Part shown: piece after piece, positions 17,643 through 27,600 of the stretch
Layout: each line of letters begins with the position of its first letter
Position numbering within the stretch: the stretch's first letter is position 1
Assembly: GCA_905221605.1 (NCBI GenBank)
Contig: CAJNDS010002723.1
Span: forward strand, 1,035,316-1,099,315
Length of the DNA stretch: 64,000 nt
Origin: Symbiodinium natans
Taxonomy: Eukaryota; Sar; Dinophyceae; Suessiales; Symbiodiniaceae
Direction: 5' to 3'
Program-made: the position numbers and the translations under genes
The notes under the pieces: model-generated
Told to the model about the DNA's origin: nothing
Database searches by the model: none
What the model saw: the letters and a program-made list of their open reading frames with translations, nothing else

Positions 17643-17800
17643 AAGCCTTGAAGCTTGATGGTCTAAGCTTTCCAGGCTTTGTAGCTCCACGGTCGCCGGG
17701 GCTCCGCATTAATGCGGACCACCGAAACAACTTGCTAACGCGAATCAGGGCAGCTCGTGGGCTACTCCCTTGGAAAATTGTTTGGGGGCCTGTTCCGTAA
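17643..17800 (+). CDS. candidate exon, 52 codons
   Basis: No ATG, so an internal exon if real. EALKLDGLSFPGFVAPRSPG, then LRINADHRNNLLTRIRAARG and LLPWKIVWGPVP. The acceptor region is purine-rich (gggggttgag), which weakens it. Good peptide composition. Confidence 0.4.
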
Positions 17801-18275
17801 TGAAATTTTAAAAGGAATTTAAATAAGGCTGGACACCAAAAAACTCCGGAGTTTCTTATTCAAAACTTTTTTTAGTTTCTGGCTCCCCGGCCCCCCGCCC
17901 TTCAACCCCGGCCGGGCAAACATCGCATAATTGAGGACCGCCCTAAACAATGGGGGGGTCCCCTATATGATTTCCGGAACATCGCATAATAGTGCCCCCT
18001 CTCACTAAACCGGGTGCAACATTAAAACGTAAACCCCAAACCCCCACCGAAATGTATTCTGCCTTGTGAGATTACTATTCTTCATTTCGGGGGAGTTCTT
18101 AAGCAAGCAGTAGTGCATGGGCTGACACTGACAAAAAGGTTCAGGTGTTCAGGGGCTGGGAGATTGAGGATGGGTCCGGCCGCCAAGCACTGTCTGCAGT
18201 TCCTGTCACAGAGTCTCCTCGAGCTTGGTTTTTGTCAACCACAAACGTTAAACACAAACCCTAAACCCTAAACCC

Positions 18276-18372
18276 CGAACATTCTTTTGCGAGCTACTTG
18301 TCGTCAACGTCAGCCCAGGCAGTCGGAGTTTACGCCGATGACTGGGGCTCTTCAAATTTTAAGGCCCTAAGG
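18276..18372 (+). CDS. candidate exon ending at family O element
   Basis: Frame EHSFASYLSSTSAQAVGVYA, then DDWGSSNFKALR. The GT that would be the donor (GTAGCT) is the third base on of the family O element. Confidence 0.45.
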
Positions 18373-18499
18373 GTAGCTACATGGGCCCTTCATATGGTCC
18401 CTTACTTCACCTTGAAGGGCCCTTGGGTTGTGTAGGGCTGTAGAGGGCATATAAGGGGCCCCCATTTAAGGGCCCATACTGAGGGACCATAACTACCCT
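18371..18499. mobile_element. TIR element, family O
   Basis: GGGTAGCTACATGGG and CATATGGTCCCT on the left, AGGGACCATAACTACCCT on the right. Second copy 42285-42353. The intron would run from 18373 to the AG at 18505. Confidence 0.75.
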
Positions 18500-18505
18500 A
18501 GGCAG

Positions 18506-18640
18506 GCTTGTATGGGGTGAGTCCAACCCTGCACCCGATGAACCCCAAACCTTCGACCCTGAACCCGACCCGCCCCACCGAATGGCCCCGACCCAACCAA
18601 ACCCTAAACCTGAAACCCAACCCGAAACTGGGCCCAAATC
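18506..18640 (+). CDS. candidate exon, Pro-rich
   Basis: Open in two + frames. The stronger reads LVWGESNPAPDEPQTFDPEP, then DPPHRMAPTQPNPKP. The other is YGVSPTLHPMNPKPS. Pro/Asp/Gln-rich, disordered. Runs into a poly-C tract. Confidence 0.35.
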
Positions 18641-18715
18641 CTAAATGCCCCCCCCCCCCCCCCCAAGGCCACCAAGCTCAATTTCGACGCCCCCCGTCCC
18701 CCACCAGGAAACTAA

Positions 18716-18756
18716 CTTTGGCAGTGGTACTTTTTTCCCTTGTAACCACCCCCGCC

Positions 18757-18805
<49 letters not shown>

Positions 18806-18891
18806 AGAAGGATACGTATACGTATACATACATATATATATATATACATGTACCCTTAAACTTATCATTCCTGGGCTACCGAGCTGAGAAG
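18716..18891. mobile_element. TIR element, family C, expanded by homopolymers
   Basis: Left CTTTGGCAGTGGTACTTTTT, right CCTGGGCTACCGAG. The interior contains a C-run of about 36, an A-run and an alternating TA/TG tract. Flanks ctaa / ctga resemble a 4-bp duplication. Coding-like segments (KATKLNFDAPRPPPGN and AEKGPPHPGAVAKQAP) lie on either side. Confidence 0.65.
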
Positions 18892-18953
18892 GGCCCGCCG
18901 CACCCGGGAGCTGTGGCCAAACAGGCGCCCAAGCCCCCATCCCTTAAGAAGCC
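18892..18953 (+). CDS. candidate exon between family C and family B elements
   Basis: Frame AEKGPPHPGAVAKQAPKPPS, then LKKP. The acceptor is the right end of the family C element. The 3' end meets the left TIR of the family B element at 18953. Confidence 0.45.
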
Positions 18954-19079
18954 TACTTGAAGGTTCATGGGTAGCTATAAGTGAGGTTATAAGTAGGGTA
19001 ACTATAACTTTAACTGGTCATAACCTTAGTTGTGGGGTACTTATAACCCTACTTGTAGCTACCCATGAACCTCCACGTG
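18953..19079. mobile_element. TIR element, family B
   Basis: TACTTGAAGGTTCATGGGTA to CTACCCATGAACCTCCACGTG, 127 bp. The terminal AAGTAG is mutated to ACGTGT, so the nearest AG is further right (cccgag). Confidence 0.85.
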
Positions 19080-19163
19080 TGGCCCCCGAGGTCCCAGGAG
19101 TTGGGGGTCGAGCGGCGGACCTCGTTAGATGCAGAAGGCCGCGCTCGCGCAAGGGGATCCAGG
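19080..19163 (+). CDS. candidate exon
   Basis: Frame VWPPRSQELGVERRTSLDAE, then GRARARGSRG. Charged. Follows the family B element and runs into a TTTAGGG tract. Confidence 0.35.
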
Positions 19164-19294
19164 GGTTTTGGGGTTTTGGGCTTTAGGGTTTAGGGTTTAG
19201 GGTTTAGGGTTTAGGGCTAGGGTTTAGGGTTTCGGAGTTTAGGGCCTATGGCTTTAGGGTGTAGGGTTTTTTTAGGTTAAAAACGGGTTGGGAG

Positions 19295-19347
19295 GCAGCA
19301 TTGGGCGAGTTCTCTCCGAAACCACGCTGCTTTGCCCGTGAATCCTA
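19295..19347 (+). CDS. candidate short exon
   Basis: Acceptor gttgggaggcag. Frame LGEFSPKPRCFARES, then TAA. Confidence 0.3.
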
Positions 19348-19664
19348 AACACTGAGCCGGCTCAGGGTTGATGGGGCATGGGCTCTCGGTACTGGGTTCC
19401 TTCAAATTTAGGGCTTAGGGCTTAGGGAACTAAGGCCTTCCCCAGCTGACTTCAGGAGTCTGGGTCCAAAAAAGGGGGCTTAAAGGGAACTTCTTTTTTT
19501 GAGGAGGGACTGCAGTGCGATTTGCCCTCATAGCTTAAAGGGAACTGAAAACCCCAAACCTGTTGTCATACTTGGGCTGTAGTATAGTGGTAGAGTTCTG
19601 GGCCGAAGGTATGGAAAGACGCTTCAGTGCTCAGGATCGCTAGAGCCCTGGCCCACCTTAGGGT

Positions 19665-19747
19665 TTAGGGTTAGGGTTTAGGGTTTAGGGTTTAGGGTTT
19701 AGGGTTTAGGGTTTAGGGTTTAGGGTTTAGGGTTTAGGGTTTAGGGT
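19665..19747 (+). repeat. interstitial telomeric tract (TTTAGGG)n
   Basis: Twelve units. Adjacent tracts at 19183-19240 and 19892-19945. Confidence 0.95.
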
Positions 19748-19768
19748 ACCCTAAGCCTAAACCCGAAA

Positions 19769-19886
19769 ACCCTAAGCTCATACGAAGCCAGGTCCCGAGC
19801 GAATCGAGCATATCGAGTTCGAGGTTTCACCTTCCATGTCCGTCCATTCATCGGACGTTCATCACTCTAGTGGCGCCGCCCGGCAG
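19769..19886 (+). CDS. candidate exon, polar
   Basis: Frame AHTKPGPERIEHIEFEVSPS, then MSVHSSDVHHSSGAARQ, donor GTTTGG at the edge of a telomeric tract. Another + frame is also open. Unknown product. Confidence 0.4.
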
Positions 19887-19980
19887 GTTTGGGGGTTTAG
19901 GGTTTAGAGTTTAGGGTTTAGGGTTCAGGGTTTAGGGTTTAGGGCAGCATTGGCCAGTTACTTGTGATGGAGACTGTTCC

Positions 19981-20048
19981 GTACTTGAAGTTTCATGGGT
20001 AGTTATAAGGGGGGCTCTACTTGGAACTACCCATGAACCTTCAAGTAC
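19981..20048. mobile_element. TIR element, family B (short)
   Basis: GTACTTGAAGTTTCATGGGT to CCCATGAACCTTCAAGTAC, 68 bp. Begins with GT directly after an open segment (HWPVTCDGDCS). Confidence 0.85.
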
Positions 20049-20062
20049 CCCCACGGCTTCAG

Positions 20063-20212
20063 TCGTAGAACACGAAATGCGAGGCTGGATTCAGCTTAGG
20101 GAGTTAGGGCTTGAGACCCCATTTCCTGACAACAACTTTGCGCAACACCATGGATCCTTGGCTAAGGACTTTGGGAGCAACTTGGCTTCTGATGTCTGGC
20201 TGGTTCTTAGAC
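20063..20212 (+). CDS. candidate exon between family B and family J elements
   Basis: Acceptor cccacggcttcag. About 49 codons: VVEHEMRGWIQLRELGLETP, then FPDNNFAQHHGSLAKDFGSN and LASDVWL. The frame is open from 19948 through the family B element to 20236. Ends at GTTCTT inside the family J left end. Good composition; a strong exon candidate. Product unknown. Confidence 0.55.
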
Positions 20213-20305
20213 GGGAATGGGGGAATGAGGCACCCTAGATAATCCCTTAAAGCCTTAAAGGGTGTATATAGGGTTCCAGTTCCCTCAATCCCTACTAAGA
20301 ACGAG
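20210..20305. mobile_element. TIR element, family J, acting as intron
   Basis: CTGGTTCTTAGACGGGAATG to CCCTACTAAGAACGAG. The intron GT(20213)-AG(20305) keeps phase 0 between the flanking frames. Confidence 0.8.
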
Positions 20306-20371
20306 GGCGATGTTGTACTGTTCCACACCGTCATGTCTTCACCGGGCCCCTGGGGCGTTCGTGGGGAGTGA
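20306..20371 (+). CDS. candidate terminal exon
   Basis: Continues the 20063-20212 frame after removing the family J element: GDVVLFHTVMSSPGPWGVRG, E, TGA. An alternative donor GTGAAA at the stop means it may not be terminal. Confidence 0.5.
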   Translation, partial: GDVVLFHTVMSSPGPWGVRGE

Positions 20372-20429
20372 AAACGCTGCCCCAGGCTTAGGGTTTAGGG
20401 TTTAGGGTTTAGGGTCAGAATATGCTCTT

Positions 20430-20975
20430 ATGATGGTGCGGTACTGTACTCATATAAACTCACTCGACCAAGAAAAAACAAATGGCTGCAACAATTAAAA
20501 TAGTAATCATCAGCATAAAACCAGAATAATGGTCCTAATGATACTCATAGTAATAAAAGTATGTTCTTCTGTTCTTTCTTATTCTGTCTTTCTGGTAACA
20601 TCAGGACATGTAGGCAAGGCGAGCAGAGCCCCGGTACATGCTCGCAAGCGCGGCACCCCTGAGGTCTTCGTCTCCCCAGATCTAAAATTTCAATATTATA
20701 GTAACATGGTACAGTGAAATTGTTAAGCAATGATGCAACATCATTATCGTAAGCAATGTACATGTATATATGTATACTGATGCAGCAAGATAGTAAGATA
20801 ATGCTATGTCATACTCGTAGTATCTTGGATTATAGCATCATTACAATCTAGCATGACAATACCACCATAGTTCGATCGAACAACACAATAAGATTGTGAT
20901 GTCAACGTCGTCTTGGTATGGTCATACTGCATGTTCATAAGCACGGGATGGCTTCTCTACTCCATAGCCGCATGC
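20430..20975. other. AT-rich stretch without a supported gene
   Basis: AT-rich, no telomeric units, with tatatgtata words near 20765. Small opposing open frames only. Possibly a long intron or intergenic. Confidence 0.5.
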
Positions 20976-21075
20976 CGTGGGTTTAGGGTTTAGGGTTTAG
21001 GGTTTAGGGTTTAGGGTTTAGGGTTCTGTGAAGGGCTGGCCTAAGCCCTAAACCTTGAGCCCTAAGCCCTAAACC

Positions 21076-21285
21076 CAAGTCAAACTGCAGCCTTGTAGTG
21101 GGACTAGTGGTACCTACTGGTTCGCTGGCTTGCTCTTGATAAACCATAGTGGATTGCTCCGGCACTTCAGCAAACTGAGCAGCAAGAGAGGATGGGGATG
21201 GGTGGCTGTAATCCTGAGTTTGCACTCTACCATTCTATCATGCTGTGTGCCTGATGGAACAGCCCCGTGGTCCCGAAGCCCTCAA
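21076..21285. CDS. coding-like island, strand unresolved
   Basis: + frame of about 70 codons without ATG (YWFAGLLLINHSGLLRHFSK, then GWGWVAVILSLHSTILSC, hydrophobic). The minus frame of 73 codons is polar (MQTQDYSHPSPSSLAAQFAE). Both run into telomeric tracts. Confidence 0.3.
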
Positions 21286-21674
21286 CCCTAAACCCTAAAC
21301 CCTACACCCGACCACAGAACCCCCGAGCCGATGCTTCCCAGAATGCATCTTGCCACCGAAGGACCTACGAAGCCCCCACTCATTGCCTCGCAGTTCATTC
21401 AAGGGAAGCGGCGCTCGCTGCTGGGCAGATTTGGGGTTTAGGGTTTAGGGAGACTTGAACCTTGACAGGGGGTTTAGGGTTTAGGGTTCGTTTAGGGTTT
21501 AGGGAGACTTGAACCTTGAAAGGGGGGTTTAGGGTTTAGGGTTGTTTAGGGCTTGGGGTCCAGATATCTCAGTAGGGGGTAGAGTAGTCGCGGATAATTC
21601 TGCGAGCCCAATTTGAGGGTTCACTTGGGTCGCTAAGGAATTGCAACCTTTAGGTGGACACCTGCAGATAAGAT

Positions 21675-21795
21675 CTTTGTGGTACTTTACTGTAACTTCA
21701 GATCCTTACCTTTTTGGGTTTATTGGGTTTCTTATTCAGGCAGCTGAAAGGTTAATTTATAGCTACCCTCCTGAGTGCAGCCAAGAGATTATAGG
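21675..21795. repeat. dispersed repeat, family H
   Basis: ctttgtggtactttactgta ... ttatagctaccctcctgagt ... gcagccaagag. Other copies: 23684-23795, 51542-51619 plus 53849-53893 (split by a 2.2-kb insertion), and 57929-58022. Confidence 0.75.
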
Positions 21796-21970
21796 GGTCT
21801 TAAGGGCGGCATGTTCATGGGGGGTAGGTTCCCTAAGCCCTAAACCCTAAACCCTAAACCCTAAACCCTCAACCCTAAACCCTAAACCCTAAACCCTAAA
21901 CCCTAAACCTTAGGGAAGCTACCGGAGCGCTAGGGAGTAGTGGGGAGTAGCATGGAACCTTGAGTTACAT
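21793..21970. mobile_element. family L repeat interrupted by telomeric tract
   Basis: Compared with 28211-28364, the element reads continuously except for a CCCTAAA tract at 21836-21909 inserted in ggttccctaag / ttagggaagctacc. Confidence 0.65.
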
Positions 21971-22488
21971 CTATAGCCCCCTTGGGATTTATGTTTTGTT
22001 TGTTTAAGTTCATATAAAACTCAAGAGGGCATTAAACATATAACCCTAAACCTTTAAACCTTTAAACCTTTAAACCTTTAAACCTTTAAACCTTTAAACC
22101 TTTAAACCTTTAAACCTTTAAACCTTTAAACCTTTAAACCTTTAAACCTTTAAACCTTTAAACCTTTAAACCTTTAAACTTTTAAACCTTTAAACCTTTA
22201 AACCTTTAAACCTTTAAACCTTTAAACCTTTAAACCTTTAAACCTTTAAACCTTTAAACCTTTAAACCTTTAAACCTTTAAACCTTTAAACCTTTAAACC
22301 TTTAAACCTTTAAACCTTTAAACCTTTAAACCTTTACACCTTTACACCTTTACACCTTTACACCTTTACACCTTTAAACCTTTACACCTTTAAACCTTTA
22401 AACTTTTAAACCTTTAAACCTTTAAACCCGAAACCCTAAACCCTAACCCTTTAATATTATATTTATTAAGGTTCTGAGGGGAGTATAG
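21971..22488. mobile_element. family K element with internal (CCTTTAAA)n expansion
   Basis: Left ctatagcccccttgggattt, right ggttctgaggggagtatag, matching the compact 106-bp copy at 47526-47631. Between them lie a telomeric word, ~390 bp of 8-bp CCTTTAAA units, then CCCTAAA again. Flanked by acat on both sides. Confidence 0.8.
22040..22432. repeat. (CCTTTAAA)n microsatellite
   Basis: About 48 units of 8 bp, with a cluster of ACACCTTT variants near 22335-22390. Flanked by CCCTAAA, so probably derived from a telomeric seed. Confidence 0.95.
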
Positions 22489-22857
22489 ACATGCCTCCCT
22501 CCGACCCTTAGCCGCATCCCCACGTCGCCGGTTCAAGCTACCAGCCTAGCCCTCAACGCTGACCCTGAACCCTGAACCCTAAACCCAAAACCCAAAACCC
22601 TAAACCCTAAACCCTAAACCCTAAACCCTAAACCTGAACCTTAAACAATCCTCACCCTGCGGTTTTGGATAATGGGGTTGGGAGGGGGCGGGACGGACGG
22701 CTTGCAACAGCCCTTAACCCTAAACCCTAAACCCTGAAAACTCTGGTAGAGATCGGATTTAAAGAAAAAGTTAAGAAGTTTCTGTATGCGTAGCAGTTTG
22801 GTTCCAAGTTTAGGGGTCGGGGATGGTTCCGGATCCAGAGGCCATTGACAAAAACAG

Positions 22858-23510
22858 TTGCGTTTGCATTCAAGTGGCAAGCGTGAATGGTGTCCCGCGC
22901 AACTCTTCTTGTGCAACCCCCGTTCTGGCATCGGTTTTGCGTCAAAAGCATTAGCGGTCGCCGTGTCGGAGCGTGACCATGGCCTTTGCATGGAAAACGT
23001 AGACTCTAAGTGCTGGCACTTAGACGTCGGAGCTTTTGCAGCCTGACCTGCGCATGCGTGTCAAAATGCAGACACTCTCAGTGCTTGATCCCATGCCTGT
23101 CGATCGTAGCATGGCGTCGCAGTCATGCTTTGCGTTTGAAAGTCTCTCCACACCACACGAGTCCTGGTGTCTTGTCTCCTGTTGTGTCCTCATGTCTTGT
23201 CTCGTGCTCGTGTCCCTTGCTTGTGAGTCGAGTCGTGCTTATGTATTGTGTCCAGGACCGGGAGTAGGCCCTTTTTTCAGGGTTGCTGATGAGCCCCTTA
23301 AAACCAAAAAGGGTACCCTTTTTATTCCTAGGTTACTCCCGGGTCTTGGTGTTCTCATGCCTTGTCTTCGCATCGAATCCTCGTGGCATGCCTTCGTCTC
23401 GTGCCGTGCCGGACCTTGTGCAATCCTTGCATTTTTCATGCGGTCAGGCACTATTCTCGTTTTTCCAGACTCACGAGGGAAGCATTCAACAAGCATGGCA
23501 TAGATACTTG
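22858..23510 (+). CDS. coding-like region, frame unresolved
   Basis: Two overlapping + frames of 62 and 155 codons. The longer includes a hydrophobic Cys/Ser/Leu segment (CLVSCCVLMSCLVLVSLA) encoded by degenerate tgtcttgtctc repeats, so part of it may be low-complexity artefact. The minus strand is open for 116 codons across 22641-22991. A family G repeat lies at 23262-23345. Confidence 0.25.
23262..23345. repeat. dispersed repeat, family G
   Basis: ccttaaaaccaaaaagggta ... ttattcctaggttactcccg. Related sequences at 55465-55562 and 63845-63945. Confidence 0.6.
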
Positions 23511-24125
23511 TAGTTTTAAGTATAAAGTAATCATGAGTGCCCCTCCTCCCCCCCCCCCCCCCCCACCCAAAAAAAAAAAAAACAAAGAAAAGGGAGCTTC
23601 TGGTTATAACCACTTGTCGCCCCTACGTAGAGCCTCAGTCAGCACCACCCACCAGTCCACAAGTTTGCCTGAGCCCTATAAACCCTTTGTGGTGCTTTAC
23701 TGTAACTTTACATCTTTAGCCTTTTTGGGTGTATTGGGTTTCTTAAGAAGGCCAGGTAAAAATTAAATTTATAGCTACCCTGCTAAGAGCAGCAGAACCC
23801 ACGACTGAAACTCGCCGAGGTCCACCACTGGTCAGGTGAGTTGGACTTGCCCTCAGCTCTGTCGATACCGTTTTTTGTTTGGGGTTTTTAAACGTTGCAT
23901 TGAGGGTTTTTTTTTAAGGGGTTTTTGAACGTTACCGACCCTTTCAAACATCCCTAAATGCTCATCTGTGCTCCACTCAGTTTCGGGTTCCTTCTGTCCG
24001 GCGTGCTCAGAGGGGGGGGGGGGGGGTAATGAGATGCTGAGGGTCGGATCCATCTTTTTCCGAGCAATCCCGAGCACCTGACCTATTACCGAAATCAGGG
24101 GGCAGAGGGGATTTCGGGCCCGCGC

Positions 24126-24235
24126 GAAAGAGAGGGAGAGAGGGAGAGAGGGAGAGAGGGAGAGAGGGAGAGAGGGAGAGAGGGAGAGAGGGAGGGAGGG
24201 AGGGAGGGAGGGAGAGAAGGAGGGAGAGAGAGATC
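24126..24235. repeat. GAGAGGGA purine tract
   Basis: About 110 bp of GAGAGGGA/GGGA units. Encodes the spurious Ser/Leu/Pro runs of a 185-codon minus-strand open frame (23853-24410). Confidence 0.95.
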
Positions 24236-24597
24236 GCTTGATCTCTTGCAGTGGGTGGTACATATTGTTTGACTTTGGGCGGAACAGATCGAATGGGGGG
24301 GCGAGCTTCGTGTGTATGTCTATGTCCACCCGAGTACTCTGCGCCAGAGGACGGGGACCCCCGAACGTGCAGAGGACGAGGAATGTTCTCTTCTTACTTC
24401 GTTCACTCATTCATTGCGTTCGCTTGTTCATGAATTCACTTCGCTCTCTCATTCATTCATTCTCTTCGTCTTATTATTGTCCCGAGAGTTGGGTGAGCGT
24501 GAGATTAAAGGAAGAAAGAAGCCTGGTGATTGATGGTTGTGTTCACGCGGTTAGAACTAAAACTGTGAGGAAATCCTTCATGAGTGAGAGATTCCAA

Positions 24598-24722
24598 GGA
24601 AGAAGAAGAAGAAGAAAACAAGAAGGAAGAAGAAAAGAAGAATAATATGAAAAAGAAAGGAAGAGAAAATGAAGGAAGAAGAAGAAGAAGAAGAAGAAGA
24701 AGAAGAAGAGAGAGAGAGGGAG
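24598..24722. repeat. (GAA)n purine tract
   Basis: Interrupted GAA/AGA repeats. A perfect (GAA)n of ~80 bp lies at 39287-39364. Confidence 0.95.
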
Positions 24723-26029
24723 CTCACAGTCAACGTGCAGGTCCGCATGGTGAGTAGCAAACTACATTCACCCGACAACCGAGCAACCCGCAGCACGGTC
24801 ACGTCGTGACTTAGCCTGAGCCTAAAACCCCAAACGCAAGACGTTAAAACCCAACTGACTCGGCACCCTAAACCCTAAACCCTAAACCCCTTTGGGAGCT
24901 ACAGGCCGGTCTTGATAGTCCTGCGGTTCCTGCGGCACCCGGTGGTTGTCAATGGACTGGGCCTGCTCACTCTGTCTCACGGCGTAAAGGTCTCAGACCT
25001 GTTTAGGGTTTAGGGTTTAGGGTTTATGGTTTCTGGGTTTCGGGTTTAGGAAAACAGGTTTTAGGGAATCTTACGGTTCAGGGGTTGGGGTTTTTTGGTG
25101 CAGAAAAGGCCCGTTGCAAACAAGGGGTAGGCTGGTTGGGTGACCTTCTTGCCTTTCTTGATGCGCAGTTACTGGCAGGTGGCTTGTAAACAGAGTGGGG
25201 CTCCAAACTGGGTTCTGGAGTACGTACTGTACTTTTAATACTTTTTTGGGTTCTGGGTGCCTATTGTAGCTACTTATACCTAACAAAGTATACACTTTTC
25301 TTCCAGGGTCTACGCCAAAGTAGGGTCGAAGAAGGAACCCACCGCCAGTGGAACGAAACGGTCGACTTTTTTTTTTGTCGCCGTGTGGTCTCAGCCAGAA
25401 AGCTTCGGTAGCGTTGGGGTGGGTGTCACAGATGCAGCCCAGATTGCTCTTGAGCCTCACACGTCTAGCCTTAGAAGGAACCCGAAATAACCCGAAGCCC
25501 TAAACCTTAAGCCCTAAACCCCAAACCCTAAACCAGAAACCGGAGTTGATTCGGAAGTAACTGCTGATCCCTTCTCCACCCCTTTGCAAGCCCTTAACTG
25601 CAAATCCGAAGCCGGCCCCTTGATTCCAAGGACTGCCGATTGTCGTTTAGGGTTCAGGGTTTGGGGTTTAATCAACGTAATTCGAGTGTGAAGCATCCAC
25701 TACTGGAAGTCATCCCCGCTCCGTTCCATAGCAAGGCAAAGCGACACTGACCAAATTGAGCGTACAGCAACATATCGTGAAGGCCGCGGTGAAGTTTCCA
25801 TTTTTGTCGGAGTTCTCATCGTACGTTATCGCTTCTCACCAAGCTAGTGGATTGTTTGCTAGAACGCCTGGAATGTTTTTGGCGCGCGTGCCCGCCGTCG
25901 TGGCACTGGCGGTTGGGCGTACGTCGTGTCTGGTTTAGGGTTTCGGGTTATGCTCACTCTATTTATCGCTCACTCACCGTCCAATCCAAGACTCGAAGAG
26001 GAAAGCGACTGCGCACTTGCGAAAGCACT

Positions 26030-26082
26030 ACCCTGAACCCTAAACCCTAAACCCTAAACCCTAAACCCTAAACCCTAAACCC
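26030..26082 (-). repeat. interstitial telomeric tract (CCCTAAA)n
   Basis: Seven units. A + orientation tract at 26206-26248, 125 bp away, has the opposite direction. Confidence 0.95.
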
Positions 26083-26333
26083 GAATCCTCATGGCATCAT
26101 GTCCTCAAGTCCTCGAGCCTTCTCAAGGTTTGACGCTTACCTTACGTGCGCCGACATCGACCGGAGGGCTGCAGGCCGGCAAGCTCAAGATGTGTAGGGG
26201 ACCCGGGTTTAGGGTTTAGGGTTTAGGGTTTAGGGTTTAGGGTTTAGGGGGGGCTGGACGAACTTGTGGAGATCTTGACGATTGCCTTTAAGCACGAGCC
26301 TTGCTGAGGATTCTGGCTGCTTCGGTAGGACCC

Positions 26334-26444
26334 CTGCTTGAAGGTTCATGGCTACTCGTATCCTAAACCCTAAACCCTATACCCTAGTCCTAAGTAGGGT
26401 TTTAGCTCCAGAGGAGGCGAAATTCCTTCCCATGAGCCTTCAGA
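26334..26444. mobile_element. family B element interrupted by telomeric tract
   Basis: Left end CTTGAAGGTTCATGGCTACT is followed at 26361 by cctaaaccctaaaccctata, then interior taagtagggttttagctcc and right end CCCATGAGCCTTCAG. Confidence 0.65.
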
Positions 26445-26639
26445 GACCCACGGTCGTTCTTCCGGTCGTTAACATCTTGCATCCTAAACCCTAAGCCCTA
26501 AACCCTAAACCGTAAACCGTGTATGGACTCCGGGTCAGGTTCGGACAGGCGTTGTAAGGAGTTCACTGGGCACAAGGAGCCGGTCCCCACCGGAGAAACA
26601 GCACCAGATCATTAGGGTTTAGGGTTTAGGGTTCTCCCT

Positions 26640-26950
26640 AAAATTTAAACCCTAAACCGTCCCTCTCTTTCTGCATTTTGTTTTGTTTTCTCTTTCTCTC
26701 TCTCTCTCTTGCTCTCCTCTTTCTCTCTCTATTTCTTTCTGCTAACGCATACAAGCCCAGGCTTCCAATCATAGCATACCTAACCTTCTAAACTTGTGTA
26801 TAGCACCAGAAGCAACATGGAAGCTTTGGATTTCTAGCTGCGAAGCAGGAATGGCTAAGAGCAATCCGCTAAGATTCGTGTGCAGGCCAGGACCGTTCCG
26901 ACTGGATGTCGATTGCACGGGATGTTTGCCTGATTGTGTGCCCTGGCAAA
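26640..26950. other. stretch without a supported gene
   Basis: Pyrimidine-rich CTCT run (26690-26735) followed by mixed sequence. No convincing exon. Confidence 0.4.
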
Positions 26951-26988
26951 CGGCTTGGATGTAGAGGGTTTGGAGTTCAGGGTTTAGG

Positions 26989-27109
26989 TTGGATGTTCCT
27001 TCTTATATGAACAGTCCTTGATAGGGATTATAGTACCCCCTATTATAATCCCTATTAAGGACTGTTATTCCCTAAACCCTAAACCCTAAACCCTAGAAAA
27101 ACATCCCAC
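26989..27109. mobile_element. family A element interrupted by telomeric tract
   Basis: Left TTGGATGTTCCTTCTTATAT, right ACATCCCAC, with a perfect 8-bp duplication GGTTTAGG (26981-26988 / 27110-27117). The right TIR is interrupted at about 27070-27096 by CCCTAAA x3-4. Confidence 0.85.
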
Positions 27110-27419
27110 GGTTTAGGGGTTGAAGGCTTTAGGGTTTACGGAGTTTACGGCTCGCGGCCTCTAGAAGTCAGTTTTGTGTCCTTACAGCATACTTGGTGAA
27201 GACTGCGCCTTGGAGAGTTCTGCAAACCCTAAACCCTAAACCGTTTAAGCCTAAACCCTCATCCTAAACCCTAAATCCTAAACCCTAAACCCCAAACCCC
27301 GTGGTTGCAGGGTGCTGGGATCACCTAGCCCCTCTTCCAGCAGCAGACTAGACTCAGAGTCAGCTTCTGTTGTGGTCATCGTTCAACCCGAACCCTAGAT
27401 GACAGGGGCTTTTCAGGGC

Positions 27420-27600
27420 TTTTATAGTGTGATTATCAATAAGTAAACCTGTAAATATAGATATGTGGTATATATATATATATGTATACATATATATATA
27501 TATAACATATTTAGTTATTCAATGGTTTATTAATTGTTATTTAGTGATTTATTAATTGTTTGTATTGTTTTGCTATTTTTTTTTGGGGGGGGGGTGGGGC
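27420..27600. other. AT-rich stretch
   Basis: (TA)n words, tttattaattgtt repeats and a G-run. No gene. Confidence 0.6.

Noticed and set aside
19570-19645. tRNA gene
   Set aside because: tagtatagtggtagag resembles an A box, but the anticodon arm and T arm do not fold and the B box is not matched.
23853-24410. 185-codon minus-strand frame
   Set aside because: Its middle is the GAGAGGGA microsatellite giving repeated SLPPSLPLSL; artefact of low-complexity DNA.
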